Source: Gonocerus acuteangulatus (Eukaryota > Arthropoda > Insecta > Hemiptera > Coreidae). From it: a stretch of 64,000 bases of DNA. Positions 1 to 9,960 of the stretch are shown here, piece after piece (position 1 is the first letter of the stretch; each line of letters begins with the position of its first letter). Position numbers and translations under genes: made by a program. Where the stretch lies: positions 7,802,826-7,866,825 of the forward strand of contig OX328131.1 of assembly GCA_946811695.1 (NCBI GenBank), written 5' to 3'. The notes below the pieces were generated by a model, which saw nothing but the letters and a program-made list of their open reading frames with translations, made no database searches and had not been told where the DNA came from.

Positions 1-165
1 TTCCCTTGGCAACCACCGAGGAAGAAACAAGTACCTGGCTGAAGAAGATGGAGATGAATCCATCGAAATATTCCAGGAAGAAGTGAGGAGGAGTACCACC
101 GCTGGAGAAAAATGCCGTTCCATCTAAAAATACTATCCCAGCGACGAAAAATAACATCAAACATA
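1..165 (+). repeat. Dispersed repeat 'EEVRRSTTAGEK', copy 1
   Basis: First of four copies of one dispersed repeat; the others are at 19603-19740 (reverse), 19911-20132 (as both arms of a palindrome) and 26629-26770. The copies share a stretch that can be read as ...EEVRRSTTAGEKCRSI followed by a stop in this copy, but the unit is short and I cannot assign a protein family. Every copy lies beside a (TA)n tract or a short TA-rich run, so the repeat is probably the end of a larger element. No terminal repeat or target duplication was found at this copy. Confidence 0.7.
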
Positions 166-564
166 GTTATATATATGTGTCCGTTAACACGATACAGGGT
201 TAGAGTTTTTGTTTTTTCGCCTCAAAACTTGGTATATAGTATTCCCCAATCAATCGATTGAACGAGTTCGTTAATCAACAAAATCGGCCTATCCGGAGAG
301 GGGGTTTACTCCGGAGCCAAAGTAGTTATTTGTCATTACCGGCCGTAATGTTTGTTATATTTTAACGAAACTCGGCATTCGTTGAGGTCAACTGAAGAGA
401 AAAAAATGTTGTAAAAGTAAACTATACCGATAAACTATCGGTTGACTAGAAGGGGGGGTTTACTCCGAACAGAAATTACTAATTTCCTTATACCGGTCGT
501 AATTTCTGTTATATTGTTATGAAACCCTTTATACTTCCTGGGTATCTAATAATAAAGAACTGTT
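166..564 (-). repeat. About 150 bp unit repeat family, copy A
   Basis: Two to three diverged units of about 150 bp, marked by a 'GGTTTACTCCGG' block, an 'ACCGGTCGTAATTTCTGTTATA' type block and a 'TTGTAAAA.TAAACTA' block. The same units occur in the opposite orientation at 13985-14175 and 25190-25618, where they also border a (TA)n tract. An RTE-like insertion at 578-1180 splits the last unit here, which resumes at 1181 with 'AACTAAATCGGTCTATTGG'. The family may be the body of a Helitron-like element; I see no termini. Confidence 0.65.
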
Positions 565-1193
565 GTGAAATTGAACTCGGAACTGTGATCAGCAGGAATG
601 GGAAAATGGACCCGGAGCTCTCCAACAGGATAAAAAAAGCTAATAATGTTTATTACCAGCTGTGTAACACTGTGGTAGGGAAGAGAGAGATGGAAAACAG
701 CGTCAAACTGCACATTTTTAAGGCCGTCTATCTCCCAACACTTCTATATGGAAGTGAAAGCTGGGTGCCACTGAAGAAACATTGGAGTAGGGCTACAGCC
801 GCAGAAATGAAGTATCTCCGTAGAGTGGCAGGTCTGACAAGGAGAGACCAAGTCAGGAACGAAAGGATACGGAGTGATGTGGGAGTAGCTTCCTTGAAGG
901 GAACAGTGGAGAAGAGGCAGCTAAGGTGGTTTGGGCATGTATGCAGGATGAGCGAAGACCGAGATCCGCGAAAGTTCTTTGAGGCTCGGCCCACTGGACG
1001 TCGTCCACGAGGAAGGCCGAGATTACTCTGGATCGACCACATTTCCAGGCTTGGACAGGAAAAGGGAAAGAGTCTGAACTCCATGAAAGTGCTGGCTCGG
1101 GATCGCGATGTTTGGCGGTCTTGGATCGAAGCACCTCCACGCTGAAAGGCACAAATGAGGATGATAAAGAAGAAGAAGAAGTGAAATTGAACT
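565..1193 (+). mobile_element. 5'-truncated RTE-like non-LTR retrotransposon with 13 bp TSD
   Basis: The insertion is bounded by a perfect 13 bp target duplication, GTGAAATTGAACT, at 565-577 and 1181-1193. Between the copies lies the C-terminal end of a reverse-transcriptase ORF followed by a GATGATAAAGAAGAAGAAGAA tail. A short simple-repeat 3' tail and 5' truncation are typical of RTE-type non-LTR elements. The target was a unit of the ~150 bp repeat family, so this insertion is younger than that repeat. Confidence 0.85.
578..1145 (+). pseudogene. C-terminal fragment of non-LTR retrotransposon reverse transcriptase
   Basis: An open frame of about 188 codons from the truncation point to a TGA at 1143-1145. 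It starts in the thumb region (...LHIFKAVYLPTLLYGSESW) and runs through AEMKYLRRVAGLTRRDQVRNE, RQLRWFGHVCRM and a basic RRPRGRPRLLWIDHI block. This order is characteristic of the region after the RT catalytic core in RTE/CR1-like elements of insects and other animals. The endonuclease and RT catalytic motifs (including the YxDD box) are missing, so it cannot act alone. The frame also reads upstream into flanking DNA; an ATG at 519 lies outside the element and has no meaning. RTE assignment is by sequence style and could be another closely related clade. Confidence 0.8.
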
Positions 1194-1246
1194 AAATCGG
1201 TCTATTGGAAGGGAAGGGGGGTGTTACTTTGTACTATGTTTGAATT

Positions 1247-1641
1247 GAGCTCACATGATATTTAACGGACCTTTCTTCTGACGTCCCAATGAGCTCATGG
1301 CCACTGTTACGGAGCTCACATGATATCGTCGATACAAAAGCAAACTAACGAATATGAAAAAATGCATCTTTCATTGTCCATATTTAATAACTTCTGCTGG
1401 ACTTATTTACGGAGAATTCTTCAATCTGACTTCACTCTATTAAAGGGAAAGTATTCCACTATCAAAAGGTCAAATCTGCCGAATATTTGACTGTCCGAAA
1501 AAAGTTATGAATAAATACTTTTCCACTCTGAAAAGTGTTGATTTTCATATTCGTTAGTTTGCTTTTGTATCGACGATGTTTAACGGACCTTTCTTCTGTC
1601 GTCCCAATGAGCTCATGGCCACTGTCACGGAGCTCACATGA
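1247..1641. repeat. 65 bp direct repeat split by a TIR element
   Basis: A 65 bp unit (begins TTAACGGACCTTTC, ends GAGCTCACATGATAT) lies at about 1262-1326 and again, with few changes, at about 1579-1641. The phrase GAGCTCACATGATAT also precedes the first unit at 1247. The two units are separated by the inverted-repeat element at 1327-1575, which fits an insertion into a short tandem repeat. Confidence 0.75.
1327..1575. mobile_element. MITE with 34 bp terminal inverted repeats
   Basis: Ends are perfect inverted repeats: CGTCGATACAAAAGCAAACT... at 1327-1360 and its complement at 1542-1575. The 249 bp body has no coding capacity. Flanks GATAT|...|ATGTTT do not give an unambiguous target duplication (AT or TA possible), so the superfamily is not assigned. 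It sits between two copies of a 65 bp direct repeat. Confidence 0.75.
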
Positions 1642-2028
1642 AATAAATTATATTAATAATAATAATTATAATAATCTTTATGGCACATTTATTCAATTAT
1701 GATTTCTCAATCGCGGTATTTAATATTGATAGAGCTAATGACTAGACAACGTTAGCAACTAGATTGAACTCAAATTAAATGTAATTTGAGGTGCGGAAAT
1801 GTATTATCTGAGCCGGATAGTGCAACAAACAAAGGCCTACTCTAATCCTTTCCTCTTATTCCACCGATATGATGGCATAGGCAGAGAAAGGCAGATGATT
1901 TTTGTTCTAATCTTTCCTTTAAAACGTCTAATTTAAAAAGATCTTCCACATCTCAGAGGAAGCCGGAGCTTCTTTTTAAATAATCATAGATGTTCTTAAT
2001 GCTTTTTTATAATTCTTAACTTCTAGCG

Positions 2029-2059
<31 letters not shown>
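1642..2059. other. AT-rich unassigned DNA
   Basis: No ORF, terminal repeat or RNA-like structure that I can support. A (TAA)n-like run lies near 1650 and a poly(A) run of about 26 nt ends at 2060; the latter is the tail side of the next, reverse-oriented SINE. Confidence 0.6.
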
Positions 2060-2063
<4 letters not shown>

Positions 2064-2398
2064 GTCCCGTAACAGGCCACAAGGGCCCAGAGGGGCAGAT
2101 ACTGTAGAGGTATCTGATTCTTGACCATACGGCACACTATGGAGATAGTGTGGCCAATACTATGCTACGGCCGCCTGATTTTTCCCTTGCTCCTTCGACT
2201 GCTAGAGTCATTAGCACCCAAGGTACCCATTGATAAATTAATTAAAGGCTGGGTGAGGCTAGGGACGACCTGGGACCCTAAATCCAACCCTCAAACGGCA
2301 GCACTAGAAGAAAAAATCTTTAGTGCGCGCTCGGGTTTTGAACCTGGTCCTCCAGTTCATTAGTCGAGTGCTCTACCACTGAGCTAACCTCGCCCCCC
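2060..2398 (-). mobile_element. tRNA-derived SINE, family S1, copy 1
   Basis: Read on the minus strand, the element starts with a tRNA-like head (GGCGAGGTTAGCTCAGTGG, matching a pol III A box; a B-box-like GGTTCAAAACCC) and continues into a 250 bp body containing CTTCTAGTGC, a TTAATTAATTTATCAATGGG block and GGTGCTAATGACTC. Its 3' end is ...CGGGACTGA, next to the A/T run at 2034-2060. Other copies: 15743-16168, 34455-34771, 36938-37045, 47588-47850 and a head fragment at 59007-59066. Non-coding; it would need a partner LINE for movement. Confidence 0.85.
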
Positions 2399-2527
2399 TA
2401 ACGTTGTAAAACGCTCATATTTTTGTTATGCCCAGTTTGGCTGATGTGTGGCTTAGTTGACTATTGTAGAGCAGGCAAAAAATGTAGTAATTATTTTCTC
2501 CCTGTTTTACAATTATATAGGGTGTTA

Positions 2528-2951
2528 GGGTGGGTTTACACTTGCTAGTTATTGCAGGAAATTTATATCAGACAGAAATTGCGACTAGTGTAAACCATGG
2601 GCAATTTATGTCTGAGTTATATATTTCTATCACGAGCAATAAGTGTCGACACTTCTATACCGTCAGGTGAATACGCTGATTATAAAGAGAGAAATAAATG
2701 TCAGACAGAAATATCTTGGTTTCTAGCTATATTGCCGAAACTTCTATACCAAGCAGAATGGACTAGACAGGACATATATGTCTGAGTGTAAACAGGCCGG
2801 ACATTTATTGCAACGCGAGAACCGTCCTATACATATCCATGACATAAATGTCTAGCTATTACTGTCCGTTTGTAAACTTGCAAGGGAATATCTATCCGAC
2901 ACTTATCGCGACATATATTTCCTGCCAGAAATATCAAGTTTAAACGCACCC
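2528..2951. mobile_element. PIF/Harbinger-like MITE, copy 1
   Basis: A 424 bp non-coding element with ends GGGTGGGTTTACACTTG and CAAGTTTAAACGCACCC. Flanks are TTA on the left and TAA on the right; sister copies have clean 3 bp duplications (TTA at 3027-3232, TAA at 17118-18875), the TWA target of PIF/Harbinger elements. Internal TGTCTGA/TCAGACA-rich subrepeats recur in all copies. Assignment rests on the ends and TSDs only. Confidence 0.75.
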
Positions 2952-3026
2952 TAACGTAACAAAGGGGTTAGGGAGGTGATAGTAGACACCAACAGAAACA
3001 CAAATTTTCCTTTGGACTGAGAGTTA

Positions 3027-3232
3027 GGGTGGGTTTACACTTGCTAGTTATTGCAGGATATTTATATCAGAGAGAAATTGCGACTAATGAAAACCTATGT
3101 AAAATGTATGTCTGCAATAAATTGCTCATGGTAGCAATTTATTGCAGACATACATTTTACATGGGTTTTCATTAGTCGCAATTTCTCTCTGGCATAAATA
3201 TCCTGCAATAACTAGCAAGTGTAAACCCACCC
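3027..3232. mobile_element. Foldback derivative of the PIF-like MITE (TSD TTA)
   Basis: A 206 bp near-perfect hairpin made of two ~100 bp arms that correspond to the left end of the copy at 2528. Flanked by TTA on both sides (3024-3026, 3233-3235). The inverted relative of this locus at 8650-8890 lacks the element at the matching position, which gives an empty site and supports both the boundaries and the 3 bp duplication. Confidence 0.85.
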
Positions 3233-3248
3233 TTAATTCCCAACAGGG

Positions 3249-3527
3249 CATGGGCGTATATAGAAAATAATTTCGGAGGGGGCTGGGAAAATTTCGGGAG
3301 GAGGGAGGGGGCTGAGACCATTTCCGTGGTATGGAATACTAACAATCTAGAACTTAGAATAGTTTTAACCAACTAAAACGCTATTACACCCAAAATAAAA
3401 TACTTTTTATGAACTAAGTGATCTTATTTAATTTATTTTTAAGGGTTTATAACACATTTTTACCGATCAAATCAAAATTTCCGGGGGGGGCTGCACCCCC
3501 TCAGCCCCCCCCTTACATTTGCCCATG
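3249..3527. mobile_element. hAT-like MITE, copy 1, 8 bp TSD CAACAGGG
   Basis: A 279 bp element with terminal CATGGGC...GCCCATG and a perfect 8 bp duplication CAACAGGG at 3241-3248 and 3528-3535. The inverted relative at about 8870-8880 has a single CAACAGGG and no insert, an internal empty-site control. A second copy lies at 12415-12667. The 8 bp duplication fits the hAT superfamily; no transposase is present. G- and C-runs near both ends can form a strong stem. Confidence 0.88.
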
Positions 3528-3611
3528 CAACAGGGAAGGAGGAAATTAAACATTTTATTTTTCTTAAGGTTAACAACGTTTTTCTTTGAATAAAAAGCAA
3601 TAACTGTTCAA

Positions 3612-6281
3612 GATATGTAATTCCAATTCGCAGAATCTTAAACTAGACAAGATTTACTCGAAGAACAAATAGACATTGTCAATTATAAACCAGTGAAAGG
3701 GATATGTAATTCCCAATCGCAGAATCATAAACTAGACAAGATTTACTTGAAGAACAAATAGACATTGCCAATTATAAACCAGTGAAAGGGATATGTAATT
3801 CCCAATCGCAGAATCTTAAACTAGACAAGATTTACTTGAAGAACAAATAGACATTGTCAATTATAAACCAGTGAAAGGGATATGTAATTCCCAATCGCAG
3901 AATCATAAACTAGACAAGATTTACTTGAAGAACAAATAGACATTGTCAATTATAAACCAGTGAAAGGGATATGTAATTCCCAATCGTAGAATCATAAACT
4001 AGACAAGATTTACTCGAAGAACAAATAGACATTGTCAATTATAAACCAGTGAAAGGGATATGTAATTCCCAATCGCAGAATCTTAAACTAGACAAGATTT
4101 ACTCGAAGAACAAATAGACATTGTCAATTATAAACCAGTGAAAGGGATATGTAATTCCCAATCGCAGAATCATAACCTAGACAAGATTTACTCGAAGAAC
4201 AAATAGACATTGCCAATTATAAACCAGTGAAAGGGATATGTAATTCCCAATCGCAGAATCTTAAACTAGACAAGATTTACTTGAAGAACAAATAGACATT
4301 GCCAATTATAAACCAGTGAAAGGGATATGTAATTCCCAATCGCAGAATCATAAACTAGACAAGATTTACTTGAAGAACAAATAGACATTGTCAATTATAA
4401 ACCAGTGAAAGGGATATGTAATTCCCAATCGCAGAATCTTAAACTAGACAAGATTTACTTGAAGAACAAATAGACATTGCCAATTATAAACCAGTGAAAG
4501 GGATATGTAATTCCCAATCGCAGAATCTTAAACTAGACAAGATTTACTCGAAGAACAAATAGACATTGTCAATTATAAACCAGTGAAAGGGATATTTAAT
4601 TCCCAATCGCAGAATCTTAAACTAGACAAGATTTACTCGAAGAACAAATAGACATTGTCAATTATAAACCAGTGAAAGGGATATTTAATTCCCAATCGCA
4701 GAATCTTAAACTAGACAAGATTTACTCGAAGAACAAATAGACATTGTCAATTATAAACCAGTGAAAGGGATATGTAATTCCCAATCGCAGAATCTTAAAC
4801 TAGACAAGATTTACTTGAAGAACAAATAGACATTGTCAATTATAAACCAGTGAAAGGGATATGTAATTCCCAATCGCAGAATCTTAAACTAGACAAGATT
4901 TACTCGCAGAACAAATAGACATTGTCAATTATAAACCAGTGAAAGGGATATTTAATTCCCAATCGCAGAATCTTAAACTAGACAAGATTTACTCGAAGAA
5001 CAAATAGACATTGTCAATTATAAACCAGTGAAAGGGATATTTAATTCCCAATCGCAGAATCTTAAACTAGACAAGATTTACTCGAAGAACAAATAGACAT
5101 TGTCAATTATAAACCAGTGAAAGGGATATTTAATTCCCAATCGCAGAATCTTAAACTAGACAAGATTTACTCGAAGAACAAATAGACATTGTCAATTATA
5201 AACCAGTGAAAGGGATATGTAATTCCCAATCGCAGAATCTTAAACTAGACAAGATTTACTTGAAGAACAAATAGACATTGTCAATTATAAACCAGTGAAA
5301 GGGATATGTAATTCCCAATCGCAGAATCTTAAACTAGACAAGATTTACTCGCAGAACAAATAGACATTGTCAATTATAAACCAGTGAAAGGGATATTTAA
5401 TTCCCAATCGCAGAATCTTAAACTAGACAAGATTTACTCGAAGAACAAATAGACATTGTCAATTATAAACCAGTGAAAGGGATATTTAATTCCCAATCGC
5501 AGAATCTTAAACTAGACAAGATTTACTCGAAGAACAAATAGACATTGTCAATTATAAACCAGTGAAAGGGATATGTAATTCCCAATCGCAGAATCTTAAA
5601 CTAGACAAGATTTACTCGAAGAACAAATAGACATTGTCAATTATAAACCAGTGAAAGGGATATGTAATTCCCAATCGCAGAATCTTAAACTAGACAAGAT
5701 TTACTTGAAGAACAAATAGACATTGCCAATTATAAACCAGTGAAAGGGATATGTAATTCCCAATCGCAGAATCTTAAACTAGACAAGATTTACTCGAAGA
5801 ACAAATAGACATTGTCAATTATAAACCAGTGAAAGGGATATGTAATTCCCAATCGCAGAATCATAAACTAGACAAGATTTACTCGAAGAACAAATAGACA
5901 TTGTCAATTATAAACCAGTGAAAGGGATATGTAATTCCCAATCGCAGAATCTTAAACTAGACAAGATTTACTCGAAGAACAAATAGACATTGTCAATTAT
6001 AAACCAGTGAAAGGGATATGTAATTCCCAATCGCAGAATCTTAAACTAGACAAGATTTACTTGAAGAACAAATAGACATTGTCAATTATAAACCAGTGAA
6101 AGGGATATGTAATTCCCAATCGCAGAATCTTAAACTAGACAAGATTTACTTGAAGAACAAATAGACATTGTCAATTATAAACCAGTGAAAGGGATATGTA
6201 ATTCCCAATCGCAGAATCTTAAACTAGACAAGATTTACTTGAAGAACAAATAGACATTGTCAATTATAAACCAGTGAAAGG
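3612..6281 (+). repeat. 89 bp satellite array, 30 units
   Basis: Tandem array with an exact 89 bp period: GATATGTAATTCCCAATCGC recurs at 3612, 3701, 3790, 3879 and on to the end at 6281, giving 30 units. Variation is limited to a few positions (GATATGTAAT/GATATTTAAT, CTTAAAC/CATAAAC, TTACTCG/TTACTTG), and blocks of GATATTTAAT units occur twice in the same order (about 4590-4760 and 4940-5200), suggesting multi-unit duplication. No ORF spans units. It is a tandem array without spacers, not a CRISPR array. The flanks match the inverted single-unit locus at 8650-8885. Confidence 0.97.
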
Positions 6282-6470
6282 GGGTTAAAACGTAGTTTAA
6301 ATTTACAAACTTCTTTTTTGGGGGTAAATTATGGGTTATTTCCATTTATTTTTGCCGATTTCTATTACACTGCAGATTCCCTGCTTTTAGGAAAATTTTC
6401 TTATTTCATAAGCTTTAAGAATATAATAATTAAGAGGGCTCTTATTATTTAGAATAGGTATACTTTTTTA

Positions 6471-6625
6471 GCGCGGTTCCTCCCTCCCCCATAGGGAGGA
6501 ACCCCGCTTATAAGGTTGATACAATGAAACAATCCGGAAGTGCCGACAAGAAAATTTCGCGTTTCAGAACCCCTAGAGACCGAAAATAACGGTGGTTCAA
6601 ATTTGTATATATGTATATATTTATT

Positions 6626-6702
<77 letters not shown>

Positions 6703-7510
6703 CTGTACGCTCATTTTTGGCTTCCCTGATGGTCCGATTTTGATGAAATTTGGAACAAAAATCAGTCGTCCAATTTGAAAGGTCAAGTTCTTTAACCAGC
6801 AAAATTCGCCCACTGGAAGATGGCGTTTGGGGCGAAATTCGCGCAGAAAAAATCGTAACGCTTACGTTTTTGAGTTCATAAGCATGTAAGTACTCTTTTT
6901 ATAGGCTTCTTGGGCTAGGAAAACGAATGAAACCATTTTCAAGGCGATAGCTTTAACCGTTTTCGAGAAAATTGGAACAATAGTTTTTGAATACCGTTTT
7001 TGGTTTGGGTACTTAGAATCACGGGATTCAGTTGAAACATTATCTGCATGTTCTACTTTCATTAAAACTAATATGTTGAAAGTTATGTTACGTTTGGAGT
7101 TAAGGAAGGGTTAGAATAAAATATTTTATGAACAGACATGAAAAGTTTTGGGAACTTTGTATACTTTCCTTAATATCTCGAAAAAGGTTGAGAATCTTGG
7201 GAAACGGAAGAATACCATTAGAAAGCTTACTAAATGCTCTACAAAAAAGGTTCTGATGAAAGTTTTGATTAGACGATGTCAATCGGAGAAATAAGTGCTT
7301 AAAACTTTAAAGTAATTGATTTCGCTGATTCGAACTGTTCTTTTTGTCTGTTTTTATTCCTTGTTATTTTTTGACTGCTTATATTTGGATAATGTATTTG
7401 ATAATAAATCAGGTTAAGAAAAATAAGAAAAACAATTTAATCTTAGAGATATGGATTTCCAAGATATAGTTTTTCAAATGCCTAGCGGGGTCCTTCCTAG
7501 GGCGGGAACC
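6471..7510 (+). mobile_element. Helitron-like element with (TA)n tract and GC hairpins
   Basis: Starts with a GC-rich hairpin (GCGGTTCCTCCC...GGGAGGAACCCCGC, 6471-6508), then a ~100 bp conserved block ending in GGTTCAAATTTGTATATA, a (TA)n tract (6626-6697), and a body containing TGGTCCGATTTTGATGAAAT, TTTAACCAGCAAAATTCGCC, TTAATATCTCGAAAAAGGTT and GACGATGTCAATCGGAGAAA. The body matches the 55383-56665 element, which has Helitron ends, plus fragments at 13560-13850 and 38040-38310. A degenerate copy of the hairpin ends it near 7483-7510. No Rep/helicase coding; frames across the (TA)n are artefacts. Confidence 0.6.
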
Positions 7511-7856
7511 CATGCAGGTAAGATCGTAAATAAGACCTTTCTTGAAAGTAAAGATGGAACTGTCAACTTTGGTCCTCCTCTGCCTCCCGGCACTTTCATT
7601 GCTGACGAAGGCTACCAATGAGTAGCCAAAACGTCCTAAATATAGATTTTTTAACAAAAATCGTATTGAGGTTTCTTTAGCCGAATCCCAACCACTCCAT
7701 CTTTACTTATCACCTCGAAGGCTAACTATCTTATCTTCATGCTTTCTGGAAATTTGGACCCAAAATAATAACAGCTTCTATTTTAATCATTTTAAATGAG
7801 TCTAGATATAAGAACGGAACCGCGCTAAGATGATGCAGTTCCTGCGAGTTGGACTT

Positions 7857-7955
7857 TTTTTTTTTTTTTACGGCACATCGACATTTGGGCCATCAGCGCC
7901 AACATCCAAGGTGCAGCGAGGAATTTTCCCAACGACCCATGAGGCGAGAAAACAA
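7857..7955 (-). mobile_element. SINE family S2, 3' fragment
   Basis: Reverse-oriented 3' half of the S2 SINE (full copies at 8296-8490 and 52033-52215): T-run, then the complement of GGCGCTGATGGCCC...GTGCCGTA, AAGGTGCAGCGAGGAATTTTCCC and the ...CTCGCCTCATGG block. The tRNA-like head is missing. Confidence 0.75.
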
Positions 7956-7963
7956 AAGGTCTT

Positions 7964-8295
7964 CTTTTATAAAATAATAATAAAATAAATTCTTTTATAC
8001 AATAATAATAAAATAAATTCTTTTATACAATAATAATAAAATAAATTCTTTTATAAAATAATAATAATATAAATTCTTTTATACAATAATAATAAAATAA
8101 ATTCTTTTATACCATAACAATAAAATAAATTCTTTTATACAATAATAATAAAATAAATTCTTTTACAATAATAATTAAATAAATTCTTTTATACAATAAT
8201 AATAATATAAATTCTTTTATACAATAATAATAAAATAAATTATTTTATACAATAATAATAAAATGTCTTCTTTTATAAAATAATAATAAAATAAA
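7964..8295 (+). repeat. 28 bp AT-rich tandem repeat, left part
   Basis: About 12 units of 28 bp (TTCTTTTATACAATAATAAT plus AAAATAAA). The array resumes at 8491-8615 after an S2 SINE insertion, so the two parts were once continuous. Confidence 0.92.
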
Positions 8296-8490
8296 GGGGT
8301 CTCCCGTAGTCTAGTGGCTAGCGCGCTGGATTCATAAGCGGGAGATGGTGGGTTCGATTCCCACCTCCGGCAGGAATTTTCTCATCTCAAGGCTCGCTGG
8401 GAAAATTCCTCGCTGCACCTTGGATGTCGGCGCTAATGACCTAGAAGTAGATGCGCCGTAAAAAAAAAAAAAAATAAAAAAAAAAAAAAA
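8296..8490 (+). mobile_element. tRNA-derived SINE, family S2, copy 1
   Basis: Head GGTCTCCCGTAGTCTAGTGG holds an A box (TAGTCTAGTGG), and GGTTCGATTCC at about 8352 is a perfect B box, so it resembles a tRNA gene. It is a SINE, not a tRNA gene: the acceptor ends do not pair well, and the head continues into a 100 bp body (AGGAATTTTCTCATC, GCTGGGAAAATTCCTCGCTG, GTCGGCGCTAATGACCTAG, GCGCCGTA) and poly(A), which recurs at 52033-52215. It was inserted into the 28 bp array; TAATAAAATAAA occurs on both sides as the likely target duplication. Confidence 0.88.
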
Positions 8491-8615
8491 TAATAAAATA
8501 AATTCTTTTATACAATAATAATAAAATAAACTCTTTTATACAATAATAATAAAATGTCTTCTTTTATAAAATAATAATAAAATAAATTCTTTTATACAAT
8601 AATAATACAATAAAT
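8491..8615 (+). repeat. 28 bp AT-rich tandem repeat, right part
   Basis: Continuation of the 28 bp array after the SINE, about 4.5 units with the same consensus, ending where AATAATACAATAAATTGTTG begins. Confidence 0.9.
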
Positions 8616-8649
8616 TGTTGGTTATCGATAATTTTCAATATGCCCTCCG

Positions 8650-8890
8650 CCCTGGGAATTTTGTAAATTTAAACTTCGTTTTAGCCCCCCCCCCTTCACT
8701 GGTTTTATAATTGACAAAGTCAACTTGTTATTCAAGTAAATTTTGTCTAGTTTACGATACTGCATTTGATAATTACATATCTTAAACAGTTATTTAGTTA
8801 TTGATTTCTATTCAACTAAAAACGTGCTTAACCTAAAGAAAAACAAAATTTGTAATTTCCTCCCTCCCTGTTGGGGATTGGCCCTTAGCC
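8650..8890 (-). repeat. Inverted single-unit relative of the 89 bp satellite locus
   Basis: On the minus strand this segment reads: CAACAGGG flank, then one diverged 89 bp unit (TTTAAGATATGTAATTATC...AAACCAGTGAA), then GGGGGGCTAAAACGAAGTTT. The same order borders the 30-unit array at 3520-3650 and 6270-6330. It therefore represents the locus, or its parent element, with one unit and without the MITEs at 3027 and 3249. Confidence 0.85.
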
Positions 8891-9036
8891 AAAAGTACCA
8901 TTTGTGTTCTATTTGGTGCCTACTATTACCTACCTTACACCCTGTGTATCACTCATTTATAGCAGCGTGTAATTTGGTCAAACTTCCATTCTTCTGACAG
9001 TTGAGCAAAATTAATGGGCATACCTTTAAAACAGAT

Positions 9037-9960
9037 TTATTTTATTTATTTATTTATGAGCGACCGTAACTAAGGCGACTCGCTCAGGACAAAAATTACA
9101 TATATAATATACATACGAAAATTACATCTAATTAAATACAATCTTATTTTACACATTTTTGCCCAAATATACAAATTGAAATTTATATACACATCTATTT
9201 ATAAGAGAATACAATATTACAATATACTTGAATATATGAAAAATCAATATTATAATAATGCATAAAGTTTATACAAATAATCAATTAAGTTGGTTAAAGG
9301 AGGTTTCACACTCCTGTTAGTTTTATATTGTCAAATGTAAGATTTTAGTATAGTACGGCTGTATAGTTTTAACATTTTAAGACAAATAAAATACATACAC
9401 ATATATGTGTGTATGTCCTGTTATAATTTGTTCATGTTTAATTATAATTATAATTTGTTTAGGAGGTTGGTCTTGTTGAGGTAGTTCAGTATGTTATCTA
9501 TATATTTGCTTCCATCGCCGAGTAATTCAGTCATATTCTAAGGTAAGTCGTAGTTTTTTCGCTGTAAACATTCAGTAAGTATGTGCTTTATAGTCAGCGG
9601 TGTGTTACACTGTGTACATGTCGGTCTGTCCTGTCTTGTCATGAGATAAGAGTGTGTGAGTCGGGAATGGCCAATTCTTAAGCGGCATAATATCACTTCG
9701 TCTCTTCTATTATCCCTTTTGCTTGAAGGCCATTCACCTACCGTCTGTTTCATTTCGCGAAGTTTGTTTTCTGTCGTCATGTGCCAAGATTTCTGCCACT
9801 TTTCTGTAATAAACCTTCTTACTTCGATTTGCAGGTCTTGTAATGTAACTTTGTCTATGTCCTGTCGGTTTTGTCTTGTAGCTGTCCGAGCCAGTACGTA
9901 CTTTAAAAAAGAGGAAATAAGCATGCTGTTCCTAGATCCTGTAGCTAACATAGTGTGAGA
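9037..9960 (-). mobile_element. 5'-truncated Jockey/I-like non-LTR retrotransposon
   Basis: On the minus strand: C-terminal coding (9951 to 9448), about 390 bp of 3' UTR, and a (TAAA)n tail seen on the plus strand as TTTATTTATTTATTTATG at 9043-9058. It lacks endonuclease and RT. I could not find a clear target duplication; the 5' limit near 9960 is where similarity to coding sequence stops. Confidence 0.7.
9448..9951 (-). pseudogene. Non-LTR retrotransposon C-terminal (post-RNase H, CCHC) fragment
   Basis: The frame reads ...TEKWQKSWHMTTENKLREMK, then RRDEVILCRLRIGHSRLTHS and CTQCNTPLTIKHILTEC, a CX2CX7HX4C zinc motif typical of the C-terminus of Jockey/I-group ORF2 proteins. A TAG interrupts the frame right after ...KNYDLP (codon at 9538-9540); reading continues in the same frame as NMTELLGDGSKYIDNILNYL to a natural-looking TAA at 9448-9450. 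It is thus a truncated copy with a nonsense mutation. The preceding frame (SRNSMLISSFLKYVLA) probably belongs to the end of an RNase H domain; that part is inference. Confidence 0.78.

Noticed and set aside
3612..6281. CRISPR-like array
   Set aside because: Units are contiguous 89 bp repeats without variable spacers, in a eukaryotic setting. The same holds for the 65, 55, 45 and 91/109 bp arrays.
6449..6813. Proteins with long Tyr-Ile runs (also at 11060-11337, 19403-19772, 20098-20370, 26371-26815, 26930-27257 and 47696-48067)
   Set aside because: They are translations of (TA)n microsatellites read in any frame.
8296..8372. Genuine tRNA gene with good A and B boxes
   Set aside because: Acceptor and anticodon arms do not pair, and the sequence continues into a SINE body and poly(A) that recur at 52033 with target duplications.
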